From positions 434,001 to 498,000 of the forward strand of contig NZ_LLWK01000037.1 of assembly GCF_001529295.1 (NCBI RefSeq): DNA of 64,000 nucleotides, in the 5' to 3' direction. The position numbers and the translations under genes are program-made. How positions within the stretch are numbered: the first letter of the stretch is position 1; each line of letters opens with the position of its first letter. Below are positions 17,995 through 26,481 of this stretch, piece after piece. This DNA is from Flavobacterium sp. TAB 87. GTDB lineage: Bacteria; Bacteroidota; Bacteroidia; Flavobacteriales; Flavobacteriaceae. The notes under the pieces are model-generated. The model was given only the letters and a program-made list of their open reading frames with translations. It was not told the origin of the DNA and made no database searches.

Positions 17995-18951
17995 TTACTT
18001 TTTGGGTTTATATTTCGATTTTTCGAAGATCTCTTTTCCACTCAATTGTAACATTTCATCTAGAGTTACATCATTATTCTTTATGTACGACCGAACTATT
18101 TGCCATCCAACCCATGCACCAACTCTTCCTGGAGTTTCGTTATCAATTTCTAAATAAAATTTAGAAAAAGGTGCTGGCGATACAAATCTTGCTTTTAATT
18201 TTGCATCATCATCGTACAACATTTCGCGCTCTATAAAATAACGCCACATATAACTTTCATTTTCTTGACACCAAAGTAGTTGCTCCTCGGTATAACCAAT
18301 TTTTTCATCATCACTATATTCTGGCAATAGTAAATCCTTCAAATATAATTCTTTGCCAAAATAAATCATCTGTGACAATAAACTTTTATCTGTGACTTTT
18401 GCAATTTTTCGACTCGCGAAGCTAGCCACTGCATCAGGCATTATTTGCTTAGTTTCAAAACTCTGTTTAATGTATTCTGGAAACTGATAAAATTTATGGT
18501 CTTTACCCAAATATAATTCCAAAGAAACAATCACTAAACTGTCGGCATAAATCACTTTATTATTATAGTCCATTTCGGCAATAACTGTAATAATTTTAGG
18601 CGTTTTAGTTTCAGGGAAATAATACTTAATATGCTGGAACAGAACATCGAAATCTTTACGAACGGGCTCAAAATTACTGTACTTTCTTTCTACTTCTTGA
18701 TATAATTCCCGCCATAACGGATCTTGCATTTTTTCAATCCAAACTGCATCTTCAGTATTAGAAGGAAAAAATAAGGGATATTCTCTTTTTAGCTTAGCTA
18801 AATCTTCTGGTTTGGTCTCAAAAAAAGCTTTATCAAATCGTTCTACTTTGATCGCTACAGGAATATCTTCGATGGCTTTCTCTGTTTTACTTTTTTTCTC
18901 ACAGGATATTAAAATCACAAATAGGATTAAGGCAAAGCGATATGATTTCAT
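17995..18951 (-). CDS. gldB: gliding motility lipoprotein GldB
   Basis: GldB is a lipoprotein essential for gliding and for the type IX secretion-linked motility machinery in Flavobacterium johnsoniae. The 318-residue protein begins with a type II signal peptide (MKSYRFALILFVILISC) with Cys17 as the lipidated residue, followed by a Lys/Glu-rich stretch. The remainder is mixed alpha/beta with several conserved aromatic patches (ENESYMWRYFIEREML, VGAWVGWQIVRSYI). Together with gldC it marks the organism as a glider or descendant of one. It is transcribed away from nadE. Confidence 0.93.
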   Translation of the reverse strand: MKSYRFALILFVILISCEKKSKTEKAIEDIPVAIKVERFDKAFFETKPEDLAKLKREYPLFFPSNTEDAVWIEKMQDPLWRELYQEVERKYSNFEPVRKDFDVLFQHIKYYFPETKTPKIITVIAEMDYNNKVIYADSLVIVSLELYLGKDHKFYQFPEYIKQSFETKQIMPDAVASFASRKIAKVTDKSLLSQMIYFGKELYLKDLLLPEYSDDEKIGYTEEQLLWCQENESYMWRYFIEREMLYDDDAKLKARFVSPAPFSKFYLEIDNETPGRVGAWVGWQIVRSYIKNNDVTLDEMLQLSGKEIFEKSKYKPKK

Positions 18952-19012
18952 TTTATTTTAATTAAATTTGTGATGCACGTTACTTATTAATAATGACCCC
19001 AAAAAGACTGTG

Positions 19013-19020
19013 CAAATATA
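19013..19020 (-). promoter_or_regulatory. putative promoter -7 box of gldB-gldC
   Basis: Minus-strand TATATTTG, a perfect TAnnTTTG, ends 61 bp upstream of the gldB ATG in the gldB/nadE divergent region. No TTG at the expected -33 distance was found. Confidence 0.5.
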
Positions 19021-19049
19021 CGTCGCTGTATCTAAAAACGTGAACTATT

Positions 19050-19856
19050 ATGGCTAAAAAAAGCACCATTCAGACTGAAAAAGTAAATGATTATATTGTT
19101 CAATGGCTAAAAGAATATGCAACAACTGCTAAAGTCAATGGTTTCGTAATTGGAATTTCGGGCGGAATTGATTCGGCTCTAACGTCAATTTTGTGTGCAC
19201 AAACTGGCTTAAAAGTATTATGTGTTGAAATGCCAATTCATCAAGCAAAAAGTGAAGTTTCACGAGGACGCGAACATATCAAAATATTAAAAGACTGCTT
19301 TTCGAACGTTTCCAATATCGAAGTAGATTTGAGCGCTACTTTTGATGCTTTTAAAACAAGCGTTCCCGATGACCTTAATTTAGATAAGCTAAACCTCTCA
19401 TTAGCGAACAGTCGTGCTAGATTACGAATGTCAACGCTCTATTATCTTGCGGGAATTCATGGTTTATTAGTGGCCGGAACAGGAAATAAAATTGAAGATT
19501 TTGGAGTTGGATTTTATACTAAATACGGAGATGGCGGAGTTGATGTGAGTCCGATAGCAGACTTGATGAAGTCTGATGTATATGCATTATCTGCATTTTT
19601 AAGTGTTACAGAATCTATTTTGAAAGCTGCTCCAACAGACGGATTATTTGGAGATAGCCGAACAGACGAAGAACAATTAGGCGCCAGTTATGATGAATTA
19701 GAAGAGGCAATGTTAGCAGACAAAGCAGGAAATACAGCTGAAAATTTTTCGGGTAGACAGCAAGAAGTTTTCAAAATTTATAAGAGATTAAATACAATTA
19801 ATCAACACAAAATGAACCCGATACCAGTGTGTTTAATTCCAGATACGTTAAAATAA
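19050..19856 (+). CDS. nadE: NAD+ synthetase NadE (ammonia-dependent type)
   Basis: NadE converts nicotinic acid adenine dinucleotide to NAD+ using ATP and ammonia. The 268-residue protein has the PP-loop SGGIDSALTS near residue 34 and the substrate motif GTGNKIEDFGVGF near residue 145, followed by VDVSPIADLMKSDVY. It lacks the N-terminal glutaminase domain of the long form, so ammonia would be used directly or supplied by a partner. It is divergent from gldB; the response regulator follows after 92 bp. Confidence 0.95.
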   Translation: MAKKSTIQTEKVNDYIVQWLKEYATTAKVNGFVIGISGGIDSALTSILCAQTGLKVLCVEMPIHQAKSEVSRGREHIKILKDCFSNVSNIEVDLSATFDAFKTSVPDDLNLDKLNLSLANSRARLRMSTLYYLAGIHGLLVAGTGNKIEDFGVGFYTKYGDGGVDVSPIADLMKSDVYALSAFLSVTESILKAAPTDGLFGDSRTDEEQLGASYDELEEAMLADKAGNTAENFSGRQQEVFKIYKRLNTINQHKMNPIPVCLIPDTLK

Positions 19857-19948
19857 TCTTTATTTATGTTGATTTGCAATTATTTACAGAATTTATTTAT
19901 TAATTTTACAGATCCAAAAACACGAACAATTCTAAAAAAGGTAAAATT

Positions 19949-20578
19949 ATGATTAAAGTATGTTTAGCAGACAACCACCCTGTGACGCACTTTGGTGTAA
20001 AGTCTTATTTCAAAGACCACAATGATATATCGATTGTTGCCAACGTGGGAAACTTTTCGATGGTAAGAGATATCCTTCAAACAAAAGACATTGATGTCTT
20101 AGTACTTGACTTAGCTCTAGAAGGTTTAGCTAGTATTTTTGAAGTGAAAGCTTTGCTGAAAAATTTCCCAAAGACAAAAATTATTATATACAGTGATCTT
20201 TCGGAGCAAATGTATGCGCCGAATGCTATTAAAGCTGGTGTATCAGGTTATGTACAAAAGACAGAGAAGTTAGAGACTCTCGGAAATTCTATCGTGAAAG
20301 TTCACGAAGGTAAAGTTATTATTAACGAAAATGTTCGCAAAAACATGGCTTTAATAGCCAAGCAAAGTAAAAGCGAACGTTTGTACAGAAAACTTTCTAA
20401 TAGAGAAGTTGAAGTATTGCGTTATTTAAGTGATGGTAAAAAGAATAATGAAATTTCAAAAATTCTTAACCTAAACGAAAAAACAATTAGTACGTATAAA
20501 TTACGTTTACTAACAAAATTAAACGTGACTAACTTAGTTGACTTAGTTAACAAAGCAAAGACGTTAGAAATTATTTAA
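19949..20578 (+). CDS. LuxR/NarL-family response regulator (orphan)
   Basis: A 209-residue two-domain regulator. The receiver domain (residues 1-125) carries the probable phospho-acceptor Asp in VLVLDLAL near residue 53, Ser in IIIYSD and Lys in GYVQKTE. The acidic patch after strand 1 reads LADNHP, with Asn where many regulators have a second Asp. The C-terminal LuxR-type helix-turn-helix spans residues 148-205 (LSNREVEVLRYLSDGKKNNE). No histidine kinase is encoded nearby, so the partner is unknown. Its TAA shares the sequence TTAA with the dnaG stop on the other strand. Confidence 0.92.
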   Translation: MIKVCLADNHPVTHFGVKSYFKDHNDISIVANVGNFSMVRDILQTKDIDVLVLDLALEGLASIFEVKALLKNFPKTKIIIYSDLSEQMYAPNAIKAGVSGYVQKTEKLETLGNSIVKVHEGKVIINENVRKNMALIAKQSKSERLYRKLSNREVEVLRYLSDGKKNNEISKILNLNEKTISTYKLRLLTKLNVTNLVDLVNKAKTLEII

Positions 20579-22551
20579 TGATAACGCGACATGACGCGAC
20601 CTAGTTTTTTCGAAAACGTATTAACTAGTTTCGAGTAATCCATTATCATCATTAAAAGCTCTGTATTATCTGAATTTGCATCAGATTGTATAGAGCTTTT
20701 TAATTCTTCAATAATACTACCAACCAAATACCATCGCATTGATAATATAATCTCTGAAACATATTGTGCTATCGAAGCTGATTTATTTTTTGGAAAAATA
20801 TTCTGACCTTCCCAATTGTGCATGACCAGCTGCTCGTCTTCCATAATAATGTCCGTAACCTCACGAGCAAACTCGGGCTGAATGCGCATTAAATACTGCT
20901 CTAAGCTAAAATTTTCTACTTGATTGTAATAGGTAATTAAATCGGTGAAAATTTTCCGAAACAACTCATTAGACAATTCAACTTCATCTTCCTGCAAACT
21001 TAAAAAAATGCGTTCGTATACTTTATATTCTTTTTTCTCCGAATACATTTCTACTTCACCTTCTTCGTTTGTTTTTAACAGAACATCTTCAAACTCTTCC
21101 GTTTTATTTCCATATAGCAATAAAATTTCAATTATTTTTCGCTCTAACCGATACAAAATATCAACTTTTTCTGCTTCGGCAGGATTCTCGTTTTTTACAA
21201 TTTCAAAAGCTCTTTGTTCTTGCTTTTGTTTTTTACCGATTTCTACAATGTCTTTTTGAACCAGTTGTGCCAAAGTACTAACCAAAACTTGTTCAGAAAT
21301 ATCCATGATTCTAGCACATTCCTGAATGTAAATTTCGCGCTGAATTCTATCTGGAATTTTTGAAATACTAGTCACCATATCCCGAATCAAATCGGCCTTT
21401 TTTACAGGATCATTTTTAGCTTCATTCATTAAAAGCGATGCCTTAAACTGAATAAAATCTTTTGCATTTGCTTCGAGGTAGTGAACTAAATCTTCATGCG
21501 AAGTCTTTTTTGCAAAACTATCCGGATCTTCTCCATCAGGAAATGTACATACTCTTACATTCATTCCTTCCTCTAGAATCAAATCGATTCCACGCACTGA
21601 CGCACGCAATCCCGCAGCATCTCCATCAAATAAAACGGTGATATTTTTAGTTAATCTATTAACTAAACGAATCTGATCTGGTGTTAAAGCCGTTCCCGAT
21701 GAAGCGACTACATTTTCAATTCCAGCTTGGTTGAACTGAATTACATCCGTATACCCTTCAACCAAAAAGCAATTGTTTAATTTGGCGATTGATTGCTTCG
21801 CCTGAAAAATACCGTACAATACTTTACTCTTATGGTAAATATCGCTTTCGGGTGAATTTAAGTACTTTGCCGCTTTCTTATCATTAGTTAAAATACGACC
21901 TCCGAATCCTAAAACACGTCCTGACATACTATGAATCGGGAACATCACACGACCTTTAAAACGGTCGAATGGTCGGTCTTCTCTGGCGATTGTTAAACCA
22001 GTACTTTCTAGAAACTCCATCTGAAATCCTTTACCTAAAGCTTCTTTAGTAAAAGCGTCCCAAGTTTCGGGAGAATATCCTAATGCAAACTTTTTAATAG
22101 TTTCGCTGGTAAATCCTCTTTCTTTAAAATAAGAATATCCTATCGCTTTTCCTTCTTCGGTATTAACCAAAACATCTTGAAAATATTTGGCCGCAAATTC
22201 AGAAACCAAATACATGCTTTCCCGAACATCTGTAATTGCTTTTTCGGCGTCTGTTTGTAGTGTCTCCTCTATCTCGATGTTGTATTTTCGAGCCAAGTAT
22301 TTTATAGCTTCAGGATACGTAAAGTGTTCGTGCTCCATTAAGAAAGCGACCGAGTTCCCGCCTTTGCCAGAACTAAAATCTTTCCAAATTTGTTTTACGG
22401 GAGAAACCATAAATGAAGGAGAACGCTCATCAGAGAACGGACTCAATCCTTTATAATTGCTTCCTGCTCTTTTTAATTGCACAAAATCGCCAATAACCTC
22501 CTCTACACGAGCGGTTTCAAAAACGGTATCAATAGTACTTTGAGAAATCAA
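20575..22551 (-). CDS. dnaG: DNA primase DnaG with degenerate zinc-binding site
   Basis: DnaG makes RNA primers at the replication fork. The 658-residue protein has an N-terminal CHC2-like zinc-ribbon domain, the Toprim catalytic core with VEGYTDVIQF near residue 263 and LFDGDAAGLRA near residue 312, and a C-terminal helicase-interaction domain. In the zinc domain the four usual ligands are replaced: SPFS instead of CPFH (residues 37-40) and DFSSG instead of CFGCG (58-62). No in-frame ATG exists near the N-terminus, so translation probably starts at TTG 22551. It ends head-on against the response regulator. Confidence 0.94.
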   Translation of the reverse strand: MISQSTIDTVFETARVEEVIGDFVQLKRAGSNYKGLSPFSDERSPSFMVSPVKQIWKDFSSGKGGNSVAFLMEHEHFTYPEAIKYLARKYNIEIEETLQTDAEKAITDVRESMYLVSEFAAKYFQDVLVNTEEGKAIGYSYFKERGFTSETIKKFALGYSPETWDAFTKEALGKGFQMEFLESTGLTIAREDRPFDRFKGRVMFPIHSMSGRVLGFGGRILTNDKKAAKYLNSPESDIYHKSKVLYGIFQAKQSIAKLNNCFLVEGYTDVIQFNQAGIENVVASSGTALTPDQIRLVNRLTKNITVLFDGDAAGLRASVRGIDLILEEGMNVRVCTFPDGEDPDSFAKKTSHEDLVHYLEANAKDFIQFKASLLMNEAKNDPVKKADLIRDMVTSISKIPDRIQREIYIQECARIMDISEQVLVSTLAQLVQKDIVEIGKKQKQEQRAFEIVKNENPAEAEKVDILYRLERKIIEILLLYGNKTEEFEDVLLKTNEEGEVEMYSEKKEYKVYERIFLSLQEDEVELSNELFRKIFTDLITYYNQVENFSLEQYLMRIQPEFAREVTDIIMEDEQLVMHNWEGQNIFPKNKSASIAQYVSEIILSMRWYLVGSIIEELKSSIQSDANSDNTELLMMIMDYSKLVNTFSKKLGRVMSRYH

Positions 22552-22581
22552 AAGGAATTATTTTAGAGGGTTAAGAGTCTG

Positions 22582-22589
22582 CAAAAATA
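22582..22589 (-). promoter_or_regulatory. putative promoter -7 box of dnaG
   Basis: Minus-strand TATTTTTG matches TAnnTTTG and ends 31 bp upstream of the dnaG TTG start. It lies between the upstream terminator hairpin and dnaG. The -33 element is not clear. Confidence 0.4.
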
Positions 22590-22622
22590 CACAAAACTGA
22601 AGAGTTAGGTACTTTATAAATC

Positions 22623-22649
22623 GAAAAAAGCACTTCTGTGAAAGTACTT
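22623..22649 (-). terminator. terminator downstream of the polyprenyl synthase gene
   Basis: Read on the minus strand, AAGTACTT and AAGTGCTT pair (one G-U wobble) around a 6-nt loop and are followed by a run of T. It would separate the polyprenyl synthase transcript from dnaG. Confidence 0.6.
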
Positions 22650-22768
22650 CATTGCGATATAATTAATTGAGAAAATTACAATTGAAACGAAGATAAACTA
22701 CAAATGAATCCTTACATTCATTGTAATTAAATTTTGAAATTGAGCGTATATTTTTAAAAATAAAAAAC

Positions 22769-23746
22769 TTATTTTTTTCGCTCGATAACGTAGTTAACCA
22801 TTAAAATCAGTGCTTCTTTATAATCTGAATTTGGGTAATTGTCAAGTAACAAAAGAGCTTCCTGTTGAAATTCGATCATTTTATTTTCGGCGTAGATCAA
22901 ACCATTTTTTGCTTTTACAAATGAAATCACTTCTTTGACACGCTTTTTGTCTTTATTGTGGTTTTTAATGGAATTGATTACCCATTTTTTTTCCTTAGGA
23001 GAACAAGTATTCAAGACATATATAAGCGGCAATGTCATTTTTTGCTCTTTTATATCAATTCCGGTTGGTTTTCCGATGGCTTCGTCTGTATAATCGAATA
23101 AATCATCTTTAATTTGAAAAGCCATTCCGATGAGTTCACCAAATTTACGCATGTTTTCTACTTCTGCCACATCTTCAATAACCGATTTGGCACCCAAAGC
23201 ACAACAAGCAGCAATAAGTGTTGCTGTTTTTTTGCGAATGATTTCATAATAAACCGTTTCGGTAATATCTAGACGACGTGCTTTTTCTATCTGAAGCAGT
23301 TCTCCTTCGCTCATTTCACGAACGGCAACCGAGATAATTTTCAGCAAATCAAAATCGTCGTTATCAATAGAAAGCAACAATCCTTTGGAAAGCAAATAAT
23401 CACCCACTAAGACAGCAATTTTATTTTTCCATAAAGCATTAATCGAGAAAAATCCGCGACGTCTGTTGCTATCATCCACAACGTCATCATGCACCAATGT
23501 CGCCGTATGAATAAGTTCGATCACACAAGCGCCACGATACGTTCGCTCATTTACGCTCCCGCCTGCGACCATTTTTGCAGTTAGAAACACAAACATAGGA
23601 CGCATTTGTTTGCCCTTGCGGTTCACGATAAAATAGGTGATTCGATTCAACAACGCCACTTTGGAAGTCATCGATTCATAGAACTTTTTTTCAAAAAGTT
23701 CCATCTCACGAAAAATAGGCTGTTTTATTTGCGAAGTAATGTTCAT
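22769..23746 (-). CDS. long-chain polyprenyl diphosphate synthase
   Basis: A trans-isoprenyl diphosphate synthase of 325 residues that condenses isopentenyl diphosphate units, probably to make the side chain of menaquinone. The first aspartate-rich motif is DDVVDDSNRRRG near residue 91, and the second is IKDDLFDYTDE near residue 217. GKQMRP near residue 45 binds isopentenyl diphosphate. Chain length cannot be set reliably from the sequence, so octaprenyl, heptaprenyl or hexaprenyl products are all possible. A strong promoter lies right against its start. Confidence 0.9.
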   Translation of the reverse strand: MNITSQIKQPIFREMELFEKKFYESMTSKVALLNRITYFIVNRKGKQMRPMFVFLTAKMVAGGSVNERTYRGACVIELIHTATLVHDDVVDDSNRRRGFFSINALWKNKIAVLVGDYLLSKGLLLSIDNDDFDLLKIISVAVREMSEGELLQIEKARRLDITETVYYEIIRKKTATLIAACCALGAKSVIEDVAEVENMRKFGELIGMAFQIKDDLFDYTDEAIGKPTGIDIKEQKMTLPLIYVLNTCSPKEKKWVINSIKNHNKDKKRVKEVISFVKAKNGLIYAENKMIEFQQEALLLLDNYPNSDYKEALILMVNYVIERKK

Positions 23747-23754
23747 CTAGATGC

Positions 23755-23784
23755 CAAATATACTACTTTGAGTAGAGAATTCAA
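23755..23784 (-). promoter_or_regulatory. promoter of the polyprenyl synthase gene, nearly leaderless
   Basis: On the minus strand TTG (23784-23782) is followed after 19 bp by TATATTTG (23762-23755), a full match to the Flavobacterium consensus. The box ends only 8 bp before the ATG at 23746, so the mRNA leader should be a few bases at most. Confidence 0.65.
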
Positions 23785-23870
23785 TTATGGAAACTAACTT
23801 TTGAAAAACCATTTTGCTTTTAAAAGGTACCGTCTCCTACTCTTAATTTAAAAAAAAACTTTACGATCAA

Positions 23871-24914
23871 TTAACTTTCTTTATTGGCCAATTGGCCACA
23901 TGCGGCATCGATGTCTTTTCCGCGACTGCGGCGTACTTTTACCACAATTCCGCTTTTTTCTAAAGCACTAATGTAAGCGTTTATTGACTCTTCTGAAGCT
24001 TGCTGAAATTCGCCATCATCAATAGGATTGTATTCGATCAAATTGACCTTGCACGGCACATATTTGCAAAATTTAACCAAGGCATCAATCGATTCTTTAT
24101 TGTCGTTAATTCCTTTCCAAACTACATACTCGTATGAAATTTTACTTTTAGTTTTTCGGTACCAATATTCTAAAGATTCACGCAAATCAGCCAGTGGAAA
24201 ATTAATACTAAAAGGCATAATTCTAGCTCTAATTTCATCTATAGCTGAGTGTAACGAAACTGCTAATTTGAATTTTACTTCGTCATCGGCCATTTTCTTG
24301 ATAATTTTTGGAATACCAGAAGTCGAAACCATAATCCGTTTCGGCGACATGCCTAATCCTTCCTCTGAAGTAATCATAGCAATTGCCTTAATGACATTGT
24401 TATAGTTCATCAGCGGCTCTCCCATTCCCATAAATACAATGTTGGATAGCGGATGATTGTAATACAAACGACTTTCTTTATCAATGGCCAACACCTGATC
24501 GTAAATTTCGCCAGGTTCTAAATTTCGCATTCGTTTTAAGCGCGCTGTAGCACAAAAATTACAGTCTAAGCTACAGCCAACCTGACTAGAAACACAGGCT
24601 GTAGTTCGAGTTGCTGTCGGAATTAACACCGACTCTACCACTAAACCATCGTGCAGGCGAACTGCATTTTTTACCGTACCATCAGAACTCCGTTGCATCA
24701 GATCTACTTTAATGTGATTAATCACAAAATTATCTTCCAGCATAGCACGAGTTCCTTTGGCCACATTGGTCATATCATCAAAGTTATGCGCTCCTTTGCT
24801 CCACAACCATTCGTAAACTTGGTTTCCGCGGAATGCTTTGTCTCCATTAGAAACAAAAAAATCACGTAATTGTTCTTTAGATAGCGCTCTTATGTCTTTT
24901 TTATCAATTTGCAT
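23871..24914 (-). CDS. rlmN: dual-specificity 23S rRNA/tRNA (adenine-C2) methyltransferase RlmN
   Basis: RlmN is a radical SAM enzyme that methylates C2 of A2503 in 23S rRNA and of A37 in some tRNAs. The 347-residue protein has the CxxxCxxC cluster-binding motif in GCSLDCNFCATA near residue 115, GMGEPLMNYNNV near residue 165, and the catalytic C-terminal cysteine in DAACGQLA near residue 340. Length is normal. The gene stands alone between intergenic gaps, with a promoter box directly at its start codon. Confidence 0.95.
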   Translation of the reverse strand: MQIDKKDIRALSKEQLRDFFVSNGDKAFRGNQVYEWLWSKGAHNFDDMTNVAKGTRAMLEDNFVINHIKVDLMQRSSDGTVKNAVRLHDGLVVESVLIPTATRTTACVSSQVGCSLDCNFCATARLKRMRNLEPGEIYDQVLAIDKESRLYYNHPLSNIVFMGMGEPLMNYNNVIKAIAMITSEEGLGMSPKRIMVSTSGIPKIIKKMADDEVKFKLAVSLHSAIDEIRARIMPFSINFPLADLRESLEYWYRKTKSKISYEYVVWKGINDNKESIDALVKFCKYVPCKVNLIEYNPIDDGEFQQASEESINAYISALEKSGIVVKVRRSRGKDIDAACGQLANKES

Positions 24915-24918
24915 GGTG

Positions 24919-24926
24919 CAAAGTTA
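24919..24926 (-). promoter_or_regulatory. putative promoter -7 box of rlmN at the start codon
   Basis: Minus-strand TAACTTTG matches TAnnTTTG and ends 4 bp before the rlmN ATG (24914). Transcription would begin at or within the start codon. No TTG was found at -33. Confidence 0.45.
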
Positions 24927-25064
24927 CTAAGTATTTATCGAATCGGTAAGTGTCCTAAAAACTTTCTTACGACTGCTTTACTTTAAATAGTTTGGGAAAG
25001 ATGCAAGATCAAAATTATGTAACGAAATTCCTTAACTTTATAAATAAATTAGAATCGCAATTTT

Positions 25065-25072
25065 TACCTTTG
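25065..25072 (+). promoter_or_regulatory. putative promoter -7 box of the small lipoprotein gene
   Basis: TACCTTTG matches TAnnTTTG and lies 26 bp upstream of the ATG at 25099. The -33 element is unclear. Confidence 0.45.
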
Positions 25073-25098
25073 ACCCACTTTTCAAACCTAAATATATT

Positions 25099-25398
25099 AT
25101 GAAAAAACAAATTATAACAATAGTAGCAGCCGTTCTTTTATCTACTACCATGCAATCGTGTAAAAAGTCTGCAGATCGACCTGACGGACTAGAATTGACA
25201 CCAGGACAAAAACTAGACACTTTATTAGAAGACATGAATGAAAAAAGTGATACCGCTAGTGTAAAAATCGATAGCACTATTGAAAATATTAAACGAGCAA
25301 CCAAAAAAGGGGCTATAGCAGTAGAAGGAGCAGCAAAAGATGTTAAAGAAGGTGTGGAGAAAACTGCAGACAACGTTTCAAAAGAAATGAAAAAGTAA
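25099..25398 (+). CDS. small lipoprotein with amphipathic helical repeats
   Basis: A 99-residue protein with a signal peptide (MKKQIITIVAAVLLSTT) and lipobox-like MQSCKK, so Cys21 is likely lipidated. The rest is strongly charged and predicted helical, with repeating stretches such as STIENIKRATKKGA and AAKDVKEGVEKTADNV resembling YtxH or apolipoprotein-like amphipathic helices. It may coat or brace the membrane or wall; the function is unknown. It has its own promoter and a clear terminator, so it looks monocistronic. Confidence 0.75.
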   Translation: MKKQIITIVAAVLLSTTMQSCKKSADRPDGLELTPGQKLDTLLEDMNEKSDTASVKIDSTIENIKRATKKGAIAVEGAAKDVKEGVEKTADNVSKEMKK

Positions 25399-25450
25399 GA
25401 GTAATTGCATGTCGCTTTATTTTTTAATTGCTTTTTAGAAAAATAGATAT

Positions 25451-25498
25451 AAAGGATTCCTGCGAATTAAGTTCGTATGAATCCTTATTTATTTTTTA
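25451..25498 (+). terminator. terminator of the small lipoprotein gene
   Basis: AAGGATTC pairs with GAATCCTT, with an inner CGAA...GTTCG helix, followed by a T-rich run (ATTTATTTTTT). Confidence 0.7.
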
Positions 25499-25595
25499 TA
25501 TGGCAATCTGAAATTCAATAGTAAAATGGCCTTAAATATTTTGTAATTTTGTCACCAACAAAAGCAATACTTCCCTTTTATCAAAAATTTATAAA

Positions 25596-26237
25596 ATGCA
25601 TTTTATTTCAGAAGAATTAGAAGAGTATATAGAACTACATTCGGAAAGAGAACCCGAATTATTAGCTAAATTAAATAAAGAAACGTACCAAAAAATATTA
25701 CTACCTAGAATGTTAAGTGGTCATTTTCAAGGTCGTGTTTTAGGTATGCTTTCTAAGTTAATTCGTCCAATAAATATTTTAGAAATAGGAACTTATACTG
25801 GCTACGCTAGTTTATGCTTATGCGAAGGAATGCAGGAAAAAGGTCAGTTGCACACGATTGATATTAAAGAAGAATTAATTGACTTTCAACGAAAATATTT
25901 TGACCTATCTCCTTGGGGTTCACAAATTTTTCAGCACTTGGGTGAAGCAACGAATATTATTCCGGATTTGGATTTGAAATTTGATTTGGTTTTTATTGAT
26001 GCCGATAAAGAAAACTATATTAACTATTGGAATTTGATTGTTCCTAAAATGAATAAAGGCGGTATTATCTTGTCGGATAATGTTTTGTGGAGCGGAAAAG
26101 TTTTAGAACCTGTCCATAAAAACGATACCAGTACTCAAGTACTTTTAGAATACAATGTTTTACTTCGAGACGATCCTAGAGTAGAAACAGTTTTATTACC
26201 TATTCGTGATGGATTGACCGTTAGTAGAGTTTTGTAG
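25596..26237 (+). CDS. class I SAM-dependent O-methyltransferase
   Basis: A 213-residue protein of the small catechol/caffeoyl-CoA O-methyltransferase family (Methyltransf_3). It has the SAM motif ILEIGTYTGYASL near residue 63 and the metal-binding VFIDADKENYINY near residue 131, followed by GGIILSDNVLWSGKV with the second metal-binding Asp. The physiological substrate is unknown; bacterial members act on a range of catechol-like compounds. No signal peptide is seen. A TAATTTTG box at 25544-25551 could be its promoter. Confidence 0.88.
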   Translation: MHFISEELEEYIELHSEREPELLAKLNKETYQKILLPRMLSGHFQGRVLGMLSKLIRPINILEIGTYTGYASLCLCEGMQEKGQLHTIDIKEELIDFQRKYFDLSPWGSQIFQHLGEATNIIPDLDLKFDLVFIDADKENYINYWNLIVPKMNKGGIILSDNVLWSGKVLEPVHKNDTSTQVLLEYNVLLRDDPRVETVLLPIRDGLTVSRVL

Positions 26238-26391
26238 AAGAGTGGTTTTTCCAGGAAGGTTTCTAAAAATACTTAAGCGGCAGATTTACAAAGGTTTTTG
26301 AGTAATATTCAAAGGAGATTAGTTATCTAGATACTCGACAGATTTAGAGAAAAATTCAAAGTTTAAAACTTACTATATTTTGAAATAGTAT

Positions 26392-26470
26392 ACCCATAGC
26401 CCTGGTAGCAGCGGCATGCTTTTGTTATCTTGTTTAGGTCGCAAAAGATAGAGCGAATGACAGGAAATAA
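26392..26470 (+). repeat. REP-like hairpin repeat, copy A
   Basis: This stretch contains TAGCAGCGGCATGCTTTTGT, an internal palindromic part, then CAAAAGATAGAGCGAATG. Most of this recurs on the opposite strand at 60741-60834 (TAGCAACGGCATCCTTTTGT ... CAAAAGATACAG). It lies between convergent genes and is richer in GC than its surroundings. It resembles the dispersed REP-like elements of flavobacterial genomes; that family assignment comes from memory. Confidence 0.6.
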
Positions 26471-26481
26471 CTTGTAAAAAA

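Noticed and set aside
18952..19049. A promoter for nadE in the divergent region.
   Set aside because: No TAnnTTTG box in the plus orientation was found; only the gldB-facing box is convincing.
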